DNA from: Kalaharituber pfeilii
Taxonomy: Eukaryota; Ascomycota; Pezizomycetes; Pezizales; Pezizaceae
Length of the DNA stretch: 64,000 nt
Direction: 5' to 3'
Assembly (NCBI GenBank): GCA_015179045.1
Contig: WHUZ01000006.1
Span: 310,001-374,000 of the forward strand
The notes beneath the pieces are model-generated. The model saw only the letters and a list, made by a program, of their open reading frames with translations, searched no databases and was not told where the DNA came from. Positions 1 to 11,299 of this stretch are shown piece by piece (the first letter of the stretch is position 1; each line of letters starts with the position of its first letter). Both the position numbers and the translations under genes were made by a program.

Positions 1-1
1 A

Positions 2-460
2 TCAGCTACAGAAACTACACAGGTAGATGGACGGCATGCTACCTCTGTGATACCTGAAAGCACTTTGCATGCAAAGAGGAATTCTACGTCCCGAGATAGC
101 TCCAAGAAGCGAGCATTGGGCGCGCAGGAGCCGAAGACACGCTCTTCTTCCCGCAGTAGCAGAAATCACGCACGCCATCGCTCATCTTCTCGTTCAACGA
201 AGCGTCATTCCAAACTGACATCTACCCTTTCTTCTACAGACGCCTCGCTCCTTACACTTGCGGTCTCTGCTGGCGCTGTTATCATACTGTCAGCTATAAG
301 TTTCTCTGCCGGTTATGTGTTGGGTAAGGAAATTGGCAAAGCGGAGGCTGAGGTTGCCGCTGATCTTGTAGGCCGCACAGGATCAATGGTGAAGGAAGCG
401 CACAGAAGCGGAAGGAGTCTTGTCGGAGTAGGTAGAAGGGTGGTCAGTGTTACTGCATAA
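2..460 (+). CDS. Partial unknown protein, C-terminal membrane anchor
   Basis: The frame is open from the left edge of the window to a TAA at 458-460, so this is the 3' end of a gene that begins outside. The visible part is about 152 residues. The first two thirds are Ser/Arg/Lys-rich and probably disordered (runs such as RSSSRSSR). A hydrophobic segment follows (about residues 82-107 of the visible part, containing SAGAVIILSAISFSAGYVLG) and then a short amphipathic Ala/Glu/Arg-rich tail. This is the layout of a tail-anchored or single-pass membrane protein with a basic, phosphorylatable cytosolic part. I do not recognise the family and propose no function. The in-frame GTG at position 47 is not a plausible start because the frame stays open upstream. 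Confidence 0.6.
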   Translation, partial: SATETTQVDGRHATSVIPESTLHAKRNSTSRDSSKKRALGAQEPKTRSSSRSSRNHARHRSSSRSTKRHSKLTSTLSSTDASLLTLAVSAGAVIILSAISFSAGYVLGKEIGKAEAEVAADLVGRTGSMVKEAHRSGRSLVGVGRRVVSVTA

Positions 461-3431
461 ATTGGTCCATTATCCCTGTGCGTCAACAGTTTGAACAACC
501 CGAGCCCGAGAAGAGCACGGAGATGCAAACGAGCCAGACACTAATGTTAATGCCCATCTGGGCGATGGGTTGAAGTATCTTGATGTTCTTATTGATCTTC
601 TCTAATTGGTTGTTGCTGAAGTATCAAGTACTTTTGAGCCCATATACTGTTCCTGTTGCTGGTGTTGACACTTTGTGGGCACCCCCACCAGCGTCTCCAC
701 ATGATTTTTATGCATATGCACTTCAGTCTTGCTTCAAACCTAATCTTGCCTGTTTTTTATTGGCTCGCAGGGACTGTGTTCGTGTTGATTAACTTTCTGG
801 TTTGTCCTTACGTTTGTGTTGGATAACAAAGTTGGAGTGATGGGTTGTACATTTTCTTTATTTGCTCTTTGTACGACCATTCTTTTTGATATAGGAAACT
901 CAGGACAGGTTAGGGAAAGGTTCAGCTATTGCAATTTTGGGGAAAAATACAGGATGGAATTTAATGTCCCACGGCGAATGTCAATGAGAGCTTCTATGAG
1001 GGGCATGATATTGGAGGGTAGGTATACTTATGATTACTTACGTGTGGACATGCTGAGTTTATTTTTTTTGCTTCGATGATGTTATGCGAGCTAGCTTGCT
1101 TGATGGATTAGCCCTACCGTTGATTATGCTGTTCTATCACTTCCTCTTGATGGTCGTATGCGTGTGTGTGCGCGTGTGTGTGTGTGTCGCGATGTTGGAG
1201 TCAGCTACTATTCCTCCGTTTCCTCAGTTGTGTTGATGATGCTCTTCGAAGGGGATGAGTTTGATCTTTCCATCTGTTCTATGCCACATCAAGTCACTCA
1301 TTAATGTAGTCAAATCAGTCAGTTTCTTAGATCAGTCGATTCTTGTTTTAAGTTGCCTTCTGTGGAAGAGGATTGGCATTCCACTCGCAACATTCCGCTC
1401 CGCTTGCTCGCAAGCTTCCTTCCCCGCGGAACCGGGAGGTGGATATTTTGTAGGAGCTTGCGAGGCAATGCTTACTTCAAGCCTGTAAGGACTGGATGGA
1501 AGGTGGGCAATATTTAACTTCTTACTGTTTACAATCAGTTGAAGACTCAAGTAGTATGTATCTGGAGTCTATTTAAGGTCCATTGCTCTTCAGTTGCTCG
1601 TACATATTTACTTCAACCTTGCGGCTTAGACATGTTTGCGGTTTAGACATGTATGGAATTATATTGAGCTTCCTCCTAATATTTGTCCACGTTAACCTTT
1701 TCACAAGCGACGAAGTCTCTATAATAACGTGCCTCTTAAATTACCCTCCCCAGAGGAGTGAGGTTCGCCGAAAAAGCCAAAAAGGCGGTTCGAGTCTGCT
1801 AAAAAGGTTTATTGACTATCTTTGGATATAAGTTCATGCTTCTGCATAAAAAATGTGTGGGCTACCTCTTTTGGCAATTTGTGTAGCTACAGCATGCGCG
1901 TTCGTAGGGTACAGAAGGGTCGTGGCGTAAAGGGTATTTTGCTTCGAGTTCAAAGCATAGTTACTACATGTACATATACCACTTGCCCTTTCCGTTACAA
2001 AATCATCATTACGAAAACAAGTTTCCGGCACAATACTCATTGTATGCTGAATCCAGCTTGCAACGGTGCAGCTTCAAAAAGTGCCAGTGCTATTTTGGAT
2101 AGTCTGTACACCACGAAAAAGTTCACAAATATACAGAACCAGAAAAGATCGAGCGAGAGAAAAAGAGAGAGAGGGGTGAGTGATGGAGAGGTGATTGACG
2201 AGAAGGTTGTGATCAGAGTGTTGAAAACCTAGGATGGATAACAATATAATACACAGACGACACAAAAAAGTAGCATAAAACTCTCAACAGGCAAGCAAAA
2301 GCATGTCAGGATAATGTTGAAGCTGCACATCCCTACTACATCTCGGCGTACACAGCCGCATTTAGAAATACACAATAACTGTTAAGAATATAGAATGTGG
2401 TAGCTAGCCTATGAAGGGATATAAGTGTGGCTTTTGGGGAGGGCATAAGTAGCACTTTTGTTTGAGAAAGAAGCTACAAGCCCTCACAAATGCAAAAAAG
2501 AATAACAATAAAAATGCTCCAGAGACGAAGCAAAAAATAAGGAAACAAGAATGTGACAGAAATTATGTGTACACAGTATATTACGGTAATACCATGGTAA
2601 TACCATTTTGATTCCGGCTAAACGAACAAGGCAAGGAAATGACAAAGGAAATATACGGGTTTGTTTCTGGTGATGATTTGTGATGGTATCTGAAAACGCC
2701 AAAAATAAAAAATAATAAAATAATAAAAATAGTAGGGAGTGTGTTGAAAAGTAATGGTAAGTGGTCTCAAAAAATTCCAATGTTATTGGCTGCGTCTATC
2801 AGCCGGCTGACTCGAAGAAATATTTTGTTCTTTGCTGATTCCGGGGCTGCAAGGAGCGTGCTTCATCTGATCCTTGTAGCCTCGCATCCGTCCCACATTA
2901 TATCTTTCTCCTTGCTTAAAATAGCAACTTTCCCATGCCCTGCAGCCCCATTGTCGGGACTATCCGAAGTCGAAAATGTGATATAACCTCCAATAAACCT
3001 TGCAACTGCATCAAATAAGTCGGTGAGAGATGGGATGGTGTTCTGTTAGCGACTGTTGTAAATTTATGAAATTGTGCAAGCCATGCCACAAAATCGTTGC
3101 CCCTAAAGCGTTGAAACACGTGTTGTATAAGCAAATATCCCTTGAAGTTTGACATAAATGAAGAGAAAAGTGTATATATAAAAGAAAGGTATGAAATCAG
3201 CGCATTCAGTCGTGAAGCCTAATCAGTGCAAATTACATGCATAACTTCCGTGCCAATCACTCCCTTACAGAAAGATAGATAAAAAGAGTACAGAACATTA
3301 TAGATAATTAAATCATGAATATAGCAAGCATGAGATACAGAAAACGCCATTCCATTTATAACAGATGATTAGAGATGGGATATCATGATTCTCTTTCAGA
3401 CGTTCCGAAATTCCTCTTATACTAATGAACC
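461..3431. other. Intergenic, no supported gene
   Basis: About 3 kb between the partial gene and the converging minus-strand gene that ends at 3432. Only short unconserved open frames occur on either strand. A GT-rich dinucleotide run lies at about 1161-1187 and a purine-rich GA stretch at about 2140-2180. Both genes end into this interval, so it must hold two 3' UTRs. I see no RNA gene or recognisable transposon. Confidence 0.5.
1161..1187. repeat. (GT)n microsatellite
   Basis: Imperfect alternating GT run interrupted by GCGC, in noncoding DNA. Confidence 0.8.
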
Positions 3432-4719
3432 CTACTTTACCTCTTCCTTCTTGAGTTTGTCGATTTTAGCCTTATCTTTCTTCCCATTCTTCTTTGCCTC
3501 TTTACCAGTAGGCTTCACAGTGGAAGCAGAGGATGTGCTCTTCACGGATTTGGCAGTGATGCTTGGCGCCTTATCTTTGGTTGAAGTCATTGTCGTTCGT
3601 TTTGCGGCTTTACTATCTGGACGAACGCTAATTCTGCTCTCAGGCCGAATACTAACCCTACTTTCGGGCCGCAGGCTTGACCGGCTTTCTGGTCTGGTGC
3701 TCGCTCTGCTGGTTGGTCTGCTAGTATCTGTTGGTGCTCTTCCGGATGCTTTGATTGCATTCTTAGCAGCAGTTTTAGACAAAGGCATTTCTGCAACTCT
3801 GGATGCTCTCTTAGCAGCAGCTGGAACTGCAGAACGTCTATTCCTCAATTTACTGGCTAAAGTGGTGCTAGCAGCTTGCTTAACTGTCGAAGCCGAGCTC
3901 TTGACAGAGCTGACACTAGGTGCTCTACTCTTAACACTTGGGGTGGCACTCTCAACAGACATGATGCTAGATTTTGAAGAAGCAAGGGTGAAAGCTCCAG
4001 AGTTCTTCTTCTCAGTAGCAAGAGCAGCAGCTTCAGTGACAGCCTGGATAAATGTTATGGGTAATGCACCAGTATTTCCAAGTGTCTCTTCTCGAACTAG
4101 GTCGTTCGGAGGCAAAGGATGGCCAGAAGGCTTAACTGAAGTAGTAGTTGTCGCAGATTTCGCCGTTGAAATGGAAGCCAATGAAGCAACTGATGATTTT
4201 CGAGTGAAAGAAACCGGACGGGGAGCCTCAGGGATTCCTAGTCTCTGTTTGAGCTCTCCATACTCATTCCATTGCTCCAAATCATCAAAGTTCTGTACAA
4301 CGCAAATCAGCGATATAGTCCGGTAATTGTTGAGATTTCCCAAATTGCAAAAGTAGGATGTCTAGGAAGCTTACCCCCAGAACAACTCCATCATGCACAA
4401 CAACAGGAAGCCGCTTTCCGTTACCCCTACGCTTCCAGAGGCTCCTAGCCTTTTCATGAGTAGCAGTATCCAATGCCACGAAAGGGACTTTGTGGACGGT
4501 AAGAAGATGCTCCAGACGTGACGTTGCTGTAACTACCGAGCTTTGACCGGACGTCAGTGAGGTAAGTAGGAAATAAGTTGTGGAATCCTTATTGATGTCT
4601 GGAATTGTTTTCTCGTCCTTCGTGGTTGTCTGCATGGTTGATACAGATACAGCCTCGGGAACCAACTCCTTTGCGGGTGAGCCACCTGCTGAAAGCACGA
4701 TTTCGCCCGATGTGAACAT
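3432..4719 (-). CDS. SH3BGR/glutaredoxin-fold protein with basic Ser-rich tail
   Basis: Two exons, 4719-4375 and 4292-3432, flank an 82-bp intron (donor GTAAGC, acceptor TACAG, phase 0). The product is 401 residues. Residues about 47-137 look like the thioredoxin-fold SH3BGR family: a TSLTSGQS strand/helix start, a VPFVALD strand, the RLPVVVHDGVVLG region with the cis-proline equivalent, then NFDDLEQWNEYGEL rebuilt across the splice. The redox CxxC of true glutaredoxins is missing, as is usual for SH3BGR proteins, so a binding role is more likely than catalysis. The remaining 260 residues are Ser/Ala/Lys/Arg-rich and low in complexity, with RPESR-type repeats (about residues 310-350), and are probably disordered. 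Reading through the intron gives a stop, which supports splicing. The ATG at 4719 is preceded in frame by ordinary 5' UTR and a C-rich tract on the coding strand. The family call is by motif; the cellular role is unknown. Confidence 0.75.
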
Positions 4720-4785
4720 TTCTGAGAAGGTCTGTAGTGGGTGATCGGCTAGTAAACTTTAATATATAGATATGAGGTGTAAAGT

Positions 4786-4835
4786 TGGGGGTGGGTTGGG
4801 GGGGGAGGGGGGAGGGGGGAGGGGGGAGAGAGGGC
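4786..4835. repeat. G-tract, C-rich on the coding strand of the adjacent gene
   Basis: Successive G runs separated by single A or T, about 70-115 bp upstream of the SH3BGR-like start codon. The plus strand has G-quadruplex potential. Read on the strand of the gene it is a polypyrimidine tract, common in filamentous-fungal promoters. Confidence 0.6.
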
Positions 4836-6896
4836 AAATGGAGAATTTCAATAAAGGATCGCTAGTTACAAACTGTAATGTTAATGGGGAAAGGTGAGCT
4901 GAAGATGGGGGAAAGGCCACGGCCGAAAACGGAAGGAGAAATAGAGATGGTAGACGAAAATGATAAAGAAAGTATTAAAGGAGAAGCAAGAATGAAAATC
5001 AGCAGGCGGGCACGAAAAGAGTGATGATGCTTGCTGCTGAAGATAAAACGAAGATTGAAGAGAACAGTGTGTTGGGCAGCCACCTTCAGGATGTTTGGCG
5101 ATGCATAAGTTAAGTTTATATTTGCCTAAGCGGCCTAGCTCAGGGGCAACGACGGGGATGCCGCAGCGCGAGCGATGCTTGGATGCTCGGATAAGCTCAG
5201 GCCAGGCCCCGGTGCGCCGCCCAGTGCCGCCAGAGGAAAAGCACCGATCCACCTAGGCTGCGTGCGGCCTAATCTGCGGTCCAGGGCCAGTTGAGAACGA
5301 GTCAAGGGCCACCCCATAGCGGGCATGGAGCCATGCATGCCGGCGTCAAGCCGCAGCAGGGCAGGACGAGCAGGGCAGGACGAGCAGGACGAGCGGGACG
5401 AGCAGAGAGAGGAGCCACGAGCTGGGGTATGTACCGGTACTAGTTAGTAATGGGAAGCATATCGAAGTTGTTGCCTCTGCTAACAGGAGTCCAGTGGGAG
5501 CTTTCCTCAGCATACAAGGTGGGCGTTAGCGCTCAAAGGTTCATGGATGATGGCGGCTGGGTGTGGCGATTACGGCGACAGGCTGACTGTATAGCCGTGA
5601 AGTACCTTACTTGAACTTACATACTTACCCCATATTCCCGCTCATGTATCACGCACGATAGATAGAGGAGGGACGATCACAATCGCGACTGCGTGTATGA
5701 GCTCGATGCGCTTCTTCTTCCCTGCATAGGCCTGCCTGCATAGGCCCGTCCAACCGGACCAAGTGAATTAGTCTGAGCTGACGTAATCGGAATCCCGCTT
5801 TGTGGCCTGCCCGACGAACAGCCATCCATTATCACCGAACCGACGGTTCGAGACTGACCACTGGCGTTAGAGTAGAAGTATCACTTGAAACTGTGACCTC
5901 CATACATGTGTGCAGGTCAGACTAAAAGGCATTCGACTAGCTCAACATCAATGGTCATGCTACGATTGCTAAGCTTGGGTACTGTACAGGCAAGAGCATT
6001 ACAATCGACACTGTGCCGATGCTTGATCAAAAGTTGCTCTTGTGTGTGCATAGCAAATTTATCTAGATAGAGGAAATATGCACATAGTATTGCTATCCAG
6101 ATGCATGTAGAGCCAGTATCAGATTTTGGGAGCATGAGATTGGAGAAGAGAGGCACCAGCCAGAAGAGATGCAAGTTTGCACACTGGCAAGATTACTTTT
6201 GTGAGTGGAACATAGCAAGGTTTTTGCCCAATTGGAGCACCAGTTGCCCCCACCCCCACAGAGCACCAGCTATTATGGCATCTCTGTATGAAAGATTCAA
6301 TATATCACCAAATTTAGATTACTTTTTAAAAATTAGAAGATCTGGAGTGGCAGAGAGCTACAACTCTAGAAGCCAGGTAAGAATGACACTTTTTGCTGCT
6401 GCGAAAGACAGCCAGAAACGAGAGATGGAAAGCTCTTGACCTCATGTGTCAAATATTCCTATAACCATGAAATTCACGCATCTACTGGTCAGCAAGATAC
6501 GGATCTACCGTGCAGTTTCTTGCTCCTTCATCCCTTACCTGAATAATCATTCGAAAACAGATGTTCAGTTTCGATCATGCACCTATACAAATGCAATATT
6601 TCCCTTGCCTTCCCACATCCTCAATTCGAATTATAGCAAGGTACCACACACAAATAACCGCATGGTATCTCCAAAATGCAGAAGCCTTGCCAGGGCAAGG
6701 TAGCCTGATAAATCAATTATGTTTCAATGGATCATTATTGTCCGGTTGGGCTTAATCAGCGACAGCTCTCAAATATTCCAAACTCAAATCCCCATGCCGT
6801 AAGAGCAGGCGGCTGAGGCCTGAGTTTGCGCTGAGAAGATGAATACTGAAACGCAAAAGTAATGAGATGAAGGGGGGAGGGGGAAAGAAAAGACGG

Positions 6897-6925
<29 letters not shown>
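6897..6925. repeat. poly(A) run, 29 bases
   Basis: Uninterrupted A run in noncoding DNA, preceded by a GA-rich stretch. It could be a slippage tract or the tail of an old retroinsertion; there is no coding remnant beside it to decide. Confidence 0.7.
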
Positions 6926-6928
<3 letters not shown>

Positions 6929-7683
6929 CAATATGAAAAAAAAGTGGAGGAAAGAAATAAATCTGGTAAGAGGAATGTTAATAAAAAGCGGAAGCTAAGG
7001 TATCATAGTTAACATGAAAAACTGAGGCAAATGACTTTTCAATAAGAAATTGAGATATGACAGCAAGAAATAACAAGAATAATAGAAAATTTATGACAAA
7101 GAGCGGTGCTGCACCAGCCGAGACCATAACCCCATCCCTTTCCTGAACCAAATCCCAAATTCCCACCTTTACTTTTCTCCAATAACTACATATACACAGA
7201 AAGGAACAGTCCGCGCCAGTGAAACAATCTCGAGACCCAAGGAAATGACCCAAAGAGAATAAGTAATTGGTGTAGATGGGAAGAAGTATAAATAAGGTCA
7301 GGTTTGATGAAACCGGGAAACCAATCAAAAACAAACGATAGATCGTATGCTCGAAAACTGCGATCTGCACATCTGCGCATCAGATGTGTTCTTGCATAAA
7401 CGTAATTTCGGCCATGATACTAGGGGCTATAAGAGGGTTCCCTCAAGGAACCGCAAAATAAACCAATGAAATGGACGGTTGGTCGACTGTGACAAAACAG
7501 GAGCCCGGCAGATGCCCTAGACGGAAGGGATACCCCAGAAACCAAAGAAAGGTCGAGGTGTCTGAAGACAAAAAAAGCTATCTTATCTACCTGTGTATGA
7601 GTTTAACCGTAAGGCGCGAAAATAAACAATTCTCTCATGGCCATAATATGAAGACTTAGAAAACATAAGATTAAACCTCGATA

Positions 7684-9202
7684 TCAATATCGCTCAATCC
7701 CCTGCATCCTGTTACCGTTCTGAGGCTGGTGATGATGATTGGAACTAAGTTGATGCCTTACACGATCCATTTCATGTGTCATGTTTGCACGGTATGTTTC
7801 TCGTTCAGCTCTCAGTGTTTCTATTTCCTTTTGCATTGTTTCTTGATGAACTTTTAACTGGTTTATGTGTTCAATGGCTACAGAATGTTAGCTGAATGCA
7901 AAGTGAGGTTTACAATTTACATCAGTAAACTGACCCTTTGTAAGAACCTCCCATTTACTGCTTTTCCCTCCCCTCTCTGCAGGAAGTGCGTCCCTAAGCT
8001 CATCGAATAAATCCTTCATCTCCTTCCTCCGTTTTCTCTCAGCAAGCTTGTGGCTAACTCGCAATTCGGGGGTCCTTGAATATGGAGTTGATGTACTTGT
8101 GCCTTCGCCAGCTAGGTGTTTGCGACGTTCATTCAAGTAGTGGTGATGATGTAAATACTCTCCATCCGTTTGGTTACCGAAATGCCCAAGGCTGCTACCT
8201 GGTGCTGCGCTGTGGTTCACTCCTATCTGTGGGCCCTGCAGTGCATGGTTCGGATGCAATAGTGATGAACCATGGCTATAAATACTACGACCAGCAGACG
8301 TGCTGCTGCCGGCGCTCATTCTTCTGGCATCAGCAGCATCCTTTGAGGATGGTCCAACAATTTCTGGATCAGGAAATGCGTAAGGGAATCCTTTTGTTGG
8401 TGATGGGGCATTAGGATGAGGATACGGAAATCTGGAAGTGCCTATGATTGGGGGCGCGGTCCTTCCTGGGGCAGGACTGGTAACCATTGAAGAAACAGAA
8501 CTTGTAATTCCATTATACGTGCTACCGACGCTGCCAATAGATCCCGTCACAGAGGCCGCTATGCTATCGTGCCCTGGTGAATTGTTATGGATACTGCGTT
8601 CTCTGTTTAATGTGCTCGCCAGACTGACTTGACTGGCTGCTGGTGTTGCGTTGAGGGGTGAGTTGATCTGCAATCCATTCAACCTGCTGTCAAAGCTGCT
8701 TCTCCTCGACGCCGATGGAGACGGCGGCGGTAGACCATTACTATCACCAAAATATTGCGGTGGGGAAGGATTGTGAAGGCTGGTTGTAGAGTGATTCGGC
8801 CCACCATATGCAGTATTTGTTGGGGATTGTGAATGCGAATGGCTGTGATGTGAGAGTGGAGAAGTGTTGAGTGAGCCATTGAAGCTTGATGGATGTTCGG
8901 AATGAGAGGGAAGATTTGGAGGATGTAATGTTTCTAAAGGTGGCAATTGTATTCCTCCGGCAACCGATGAATCTGCAATGTTTCGCGATGTCAGTAAGAG
9001 ACCCAAACTGATTTGGAGGTTAGTTTAGCTGACGTTTACTAGTCATTGACCAATTACCTGAGTCTCTTGTATCTCTCAGAGGCGGCGAGGGCCTTGTTGG
9101 TCCGGAAAGTGAGCTTATAGATGGTAGTGTTTGTTGAGAATTTCTCCGAGCCCATGCATCTGGAGCTTGATCCATCATGTTCGCGCGATGTGAAACGTTC
9201 AA
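7684..9202 (-). CDS. bHLH transcription factor (Esc1-like)
   Basis: Three exons, 9202-9058, 8972-7935 and 7877-7684, give a 458-residue protein. Introns are 85 bp (8973-9057) and 57 bp (7878-7934). The acceptor at 8973 was chosen because the nearer CAG puts the next exon out of frame. A basic region and first helix (VSHKLAERKRRKEMKDLFDELRDALP, starting about residue 346) are followed by a SSKWEVLTKAIEHINQLK second helix. The second helix spans the last intron and continues into a leucine/charged coiled-coil tail, ending HHHQPQNGNRMQGIERY. The KLAERKRR basic region has the E and R residues typical of E-box binders. The N-terminal 340 residues are Ser/Pro/Asn/His-rich and likely disordered or activating. 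Among fungal families it most resembles the Esc1 type (fission yeast Esc1, sexual development), but that is a family-level guess. It acts as a nuclear DNA-binding dimer. The exon 2-3 junction restores the bHLH, so the intron is well supported. Confidence 0.88.
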
Positions 9203-10062
9203 TTAAGGTTATCCTAAGTGTGAAGTTTCTTCAAAGTCGATTACTGACTTGTCGTCTGTCGTTAAAAACTGCTTGCCAAAAACTGGATTGGGCGAAAAAG
9301 GAACAGCGAATAAGTCCTTCGGCTCTTCTAAGGATAGGAGATAAATGGGATAAAAAATGGATATTGTATGGTGGGTGGGTTTGCTTTTTGCAATCAGCTG
9401 CTTAAAGTTCTGAGAGCCAAACCAGTGGAACCTCGAGAATGGAGAAGAGGGTCGTTACTCCCAAATGCGCACACCCACTGCGCTTTTGTGTGGCCGAGGG
9501 TTCGTGGCTTGCAACGTAGAGCTGTTACGGAATAATGCTGTAGACAAGCAACGGCTAGGTTCCCTTCCCTTTCGTGTAGCCTTGTTGTTTAGTTTGCAAT
9601 GCAGATATTGAGGACTGGTCCTCAGGTTATCTCTCTCTTTCTTTTCTCTTCTCTTCCCTTCTTTTAATTTTTCTATCCTATTTCTCCTTCTCTTCCTATT
9701 TTTCCCCTTTTTCTTTTCTCGAGGGCTTTTGAGTCCTTAAGAGCAGTCAGGGGATTGGACAGAGTTGAATGTTATTGTCGTTGGGGGGTCACCGGGCGTC
9801 AGTCTCAATCAAGAGCTGGTAAAGGGTTTTCTGCAGCTCGGAGAAAACACAAGGGCCTAGGCCTGGATTTGTAGAGTGCTCCTTGTTAATTTATTTTACT
9901 TGAAGTTGAGAGAAAAGCCGAAAATAGAGTCAGAGAGTGGAATTACAGCAAGGTACAACAGAAGGAAGGGAGCAGGATGAGAACAGAACAGCACTACGAA
10001 AAAGAGAGCTTAGGAGGCCCCGATCAAATGCTCGTATCCGGGCGTGCAAGATGTAGGAGGCC

Positions 10063-10112
10063 GGGGGGGGGAGGTGGAAGAGGGGGGGAGGGGGGGGAGG
10101 AGGGAGGGGGGA
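10063..10112. repeat. G-tract
   Basis: Several runs of six to eight G separated by A or AGG, about 0.9 kb upstream of the bHLH start and C-rich on that gene's strand. Confidence 0.6.
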
Positions 10113-10570
10113 TGCAGTTAGTGGTGGTCCTTCGCTATCCTGTCGAGAACTCGCGTGTTTGGAAAAAGCAAGCAGGCGGCGGCCGTAAGAATGAGTGGGC
10201 GGAGGGCTCTGGTCGGCGTGCGTGGGAGTGGGGCACGACCGGGACTCGCACAGGGCCTCTCTTTATGTTTAAGATGGGGAATTCCAAAAGAAAGTTACAG
10301 TCCTCTACTCTACGGTACAAGCATGATGGGCAAGGCTATTGCTAGCATTTTGTACCTAGGCCGACAACGTGCTTAGAGGCGGGTGGGCATGGGCATAGGC
10401 GTAGCCATGGACAGGTATAGGCAAGTACTCACACAGTACACAGTTTGGAGTCTCCACGCAGCGCTCAGTAGCGCCCTGAGTTTAAAGTAGACCACCGCTC
10501 TACCACCGTGCTCTAGGCGTCACGGTCACGGCAGCGCAACCTTACACCACATCCATGTCGTGGGATGGGG

Positions 10571-10614
10571 ATGGATGGATGGATGGATGGATGGATGGAT
10601 GGATGGATGGATGG
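10571..10614. repeat. (ATGG)11 tetranucleotide microsatellite
   Basis: Eleven exact ATGG units in a row. It reads as repeated Met-Asp-Gly-Trp or Pro-Ser-Ile-His in open frames, which are not genes. Confidence 0.95.
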
Positions 10615-11191
10615 GACAAGGCCTCAGACGGAGTCCGCGGGCTCGCAGCGGGGCAGCGCAGGGGGCGGCGGCCGCGGCCGCGGCCAGCTCTGCACGCAGA
10701 CTCGCAGCCCCCATGCCCCCATGCCCGTCGGGCAGCTAATGGGCAGCCACAGCGTGCGCATGCCAGTAACAGGTATGCTCCGCTGCTACCTACGCACGAG
10801 GCCCGCGCAAGCTGGCGGAGCAGACGACAGCTGCTACTCTGGCTGGGCGATCGCGGGGGCCCGGATGGAGCGCAGCGTCCAAGGGCGGCCGCGCCTACTT
10901 GTAAACTTGTAGTGCACAGCGACACAGCAACTTTGAAGCGCTGGGGTTGGTGGGCAATGGGCCGTTGGAGCTTCGCACCTGGCCTCTGGCGCTCCAGCTG
11001 AGGCTATCGAGGCACCGCCCTCGTCTAAGACTCGCATGTTCAGTTAGAGCACGCTTAGGCCTGGAGTCACGGCCTAGCGAGCGGACAGCTATCATATGGA
11101 GGTCGAAACTTGGCGGGGAAGGGCTGTAGTAGAAGGAGTGGAGCGGCACCGCGCTTTTCTCCTACCCTGAAGGGCTTGCAGTCTCGCCTGG

Positions 11192-11299
11192 CCCCCCCCC
11201 AACCCCCCCCATCGCGGCCCCCATAAGAGGCGGCGTCGCGGCTGCCGCACCTCGCCGCCGCCCCGACTGCCTACATAGCCATGCACCCCCCCCCCCCCC
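11192..11299. repeat. C-run cluster
   Basis: C9-AA-C8 at 11192-11210 and C14 at 11286-11299 in a GC-rich island without a recognised gene. A further C12 run lies at 11796-11807. Confidence 0.7.

Larger units (their letters stand above)
4720..7683. other. Intergenic, promoter of upstream gene plus repeats
   Basis: About 3 kb with no supported coding region. The first 120 bp should hold the promoter/5' UTR of the SH3BGR-like gene, including a G/A-rich tract at 4786-4835. Short GC-rich repeats of a GGGCAGGACGAGCA type lie at about 5353-5403. A 29-base poly(A) run lies at 6897-6925. The stretch from 7000 to 7683 should include the 3' UTR of the bHLH gene. Open frames here (for example on the minus strand at 5135-5338) are compositional artefacts of GC-rich sequence. 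Confidence 0.45.

Noticed and set aside
1735..1805. tRNA-like B box (GGTTCGAGTCT) in noncoding DNA
   Set aside because: No A box or acceptor stem can be placed upstream at a proper distance; no cloverleaf.
5135..5338. GC-rich minus-strand frames near 5.2 kb
   Set aside because: Short, compositional, no homology-like motif and no link to the adjacent gene by splicing.
10526..11037. Several overlapping open frames on both strands with Met-Asp-Gly-Trp or His-Pro-Ser-Ile repeats
   Set aside because: Produced by the ATGG microsatellite and GC-rich composition rather than by a gene.
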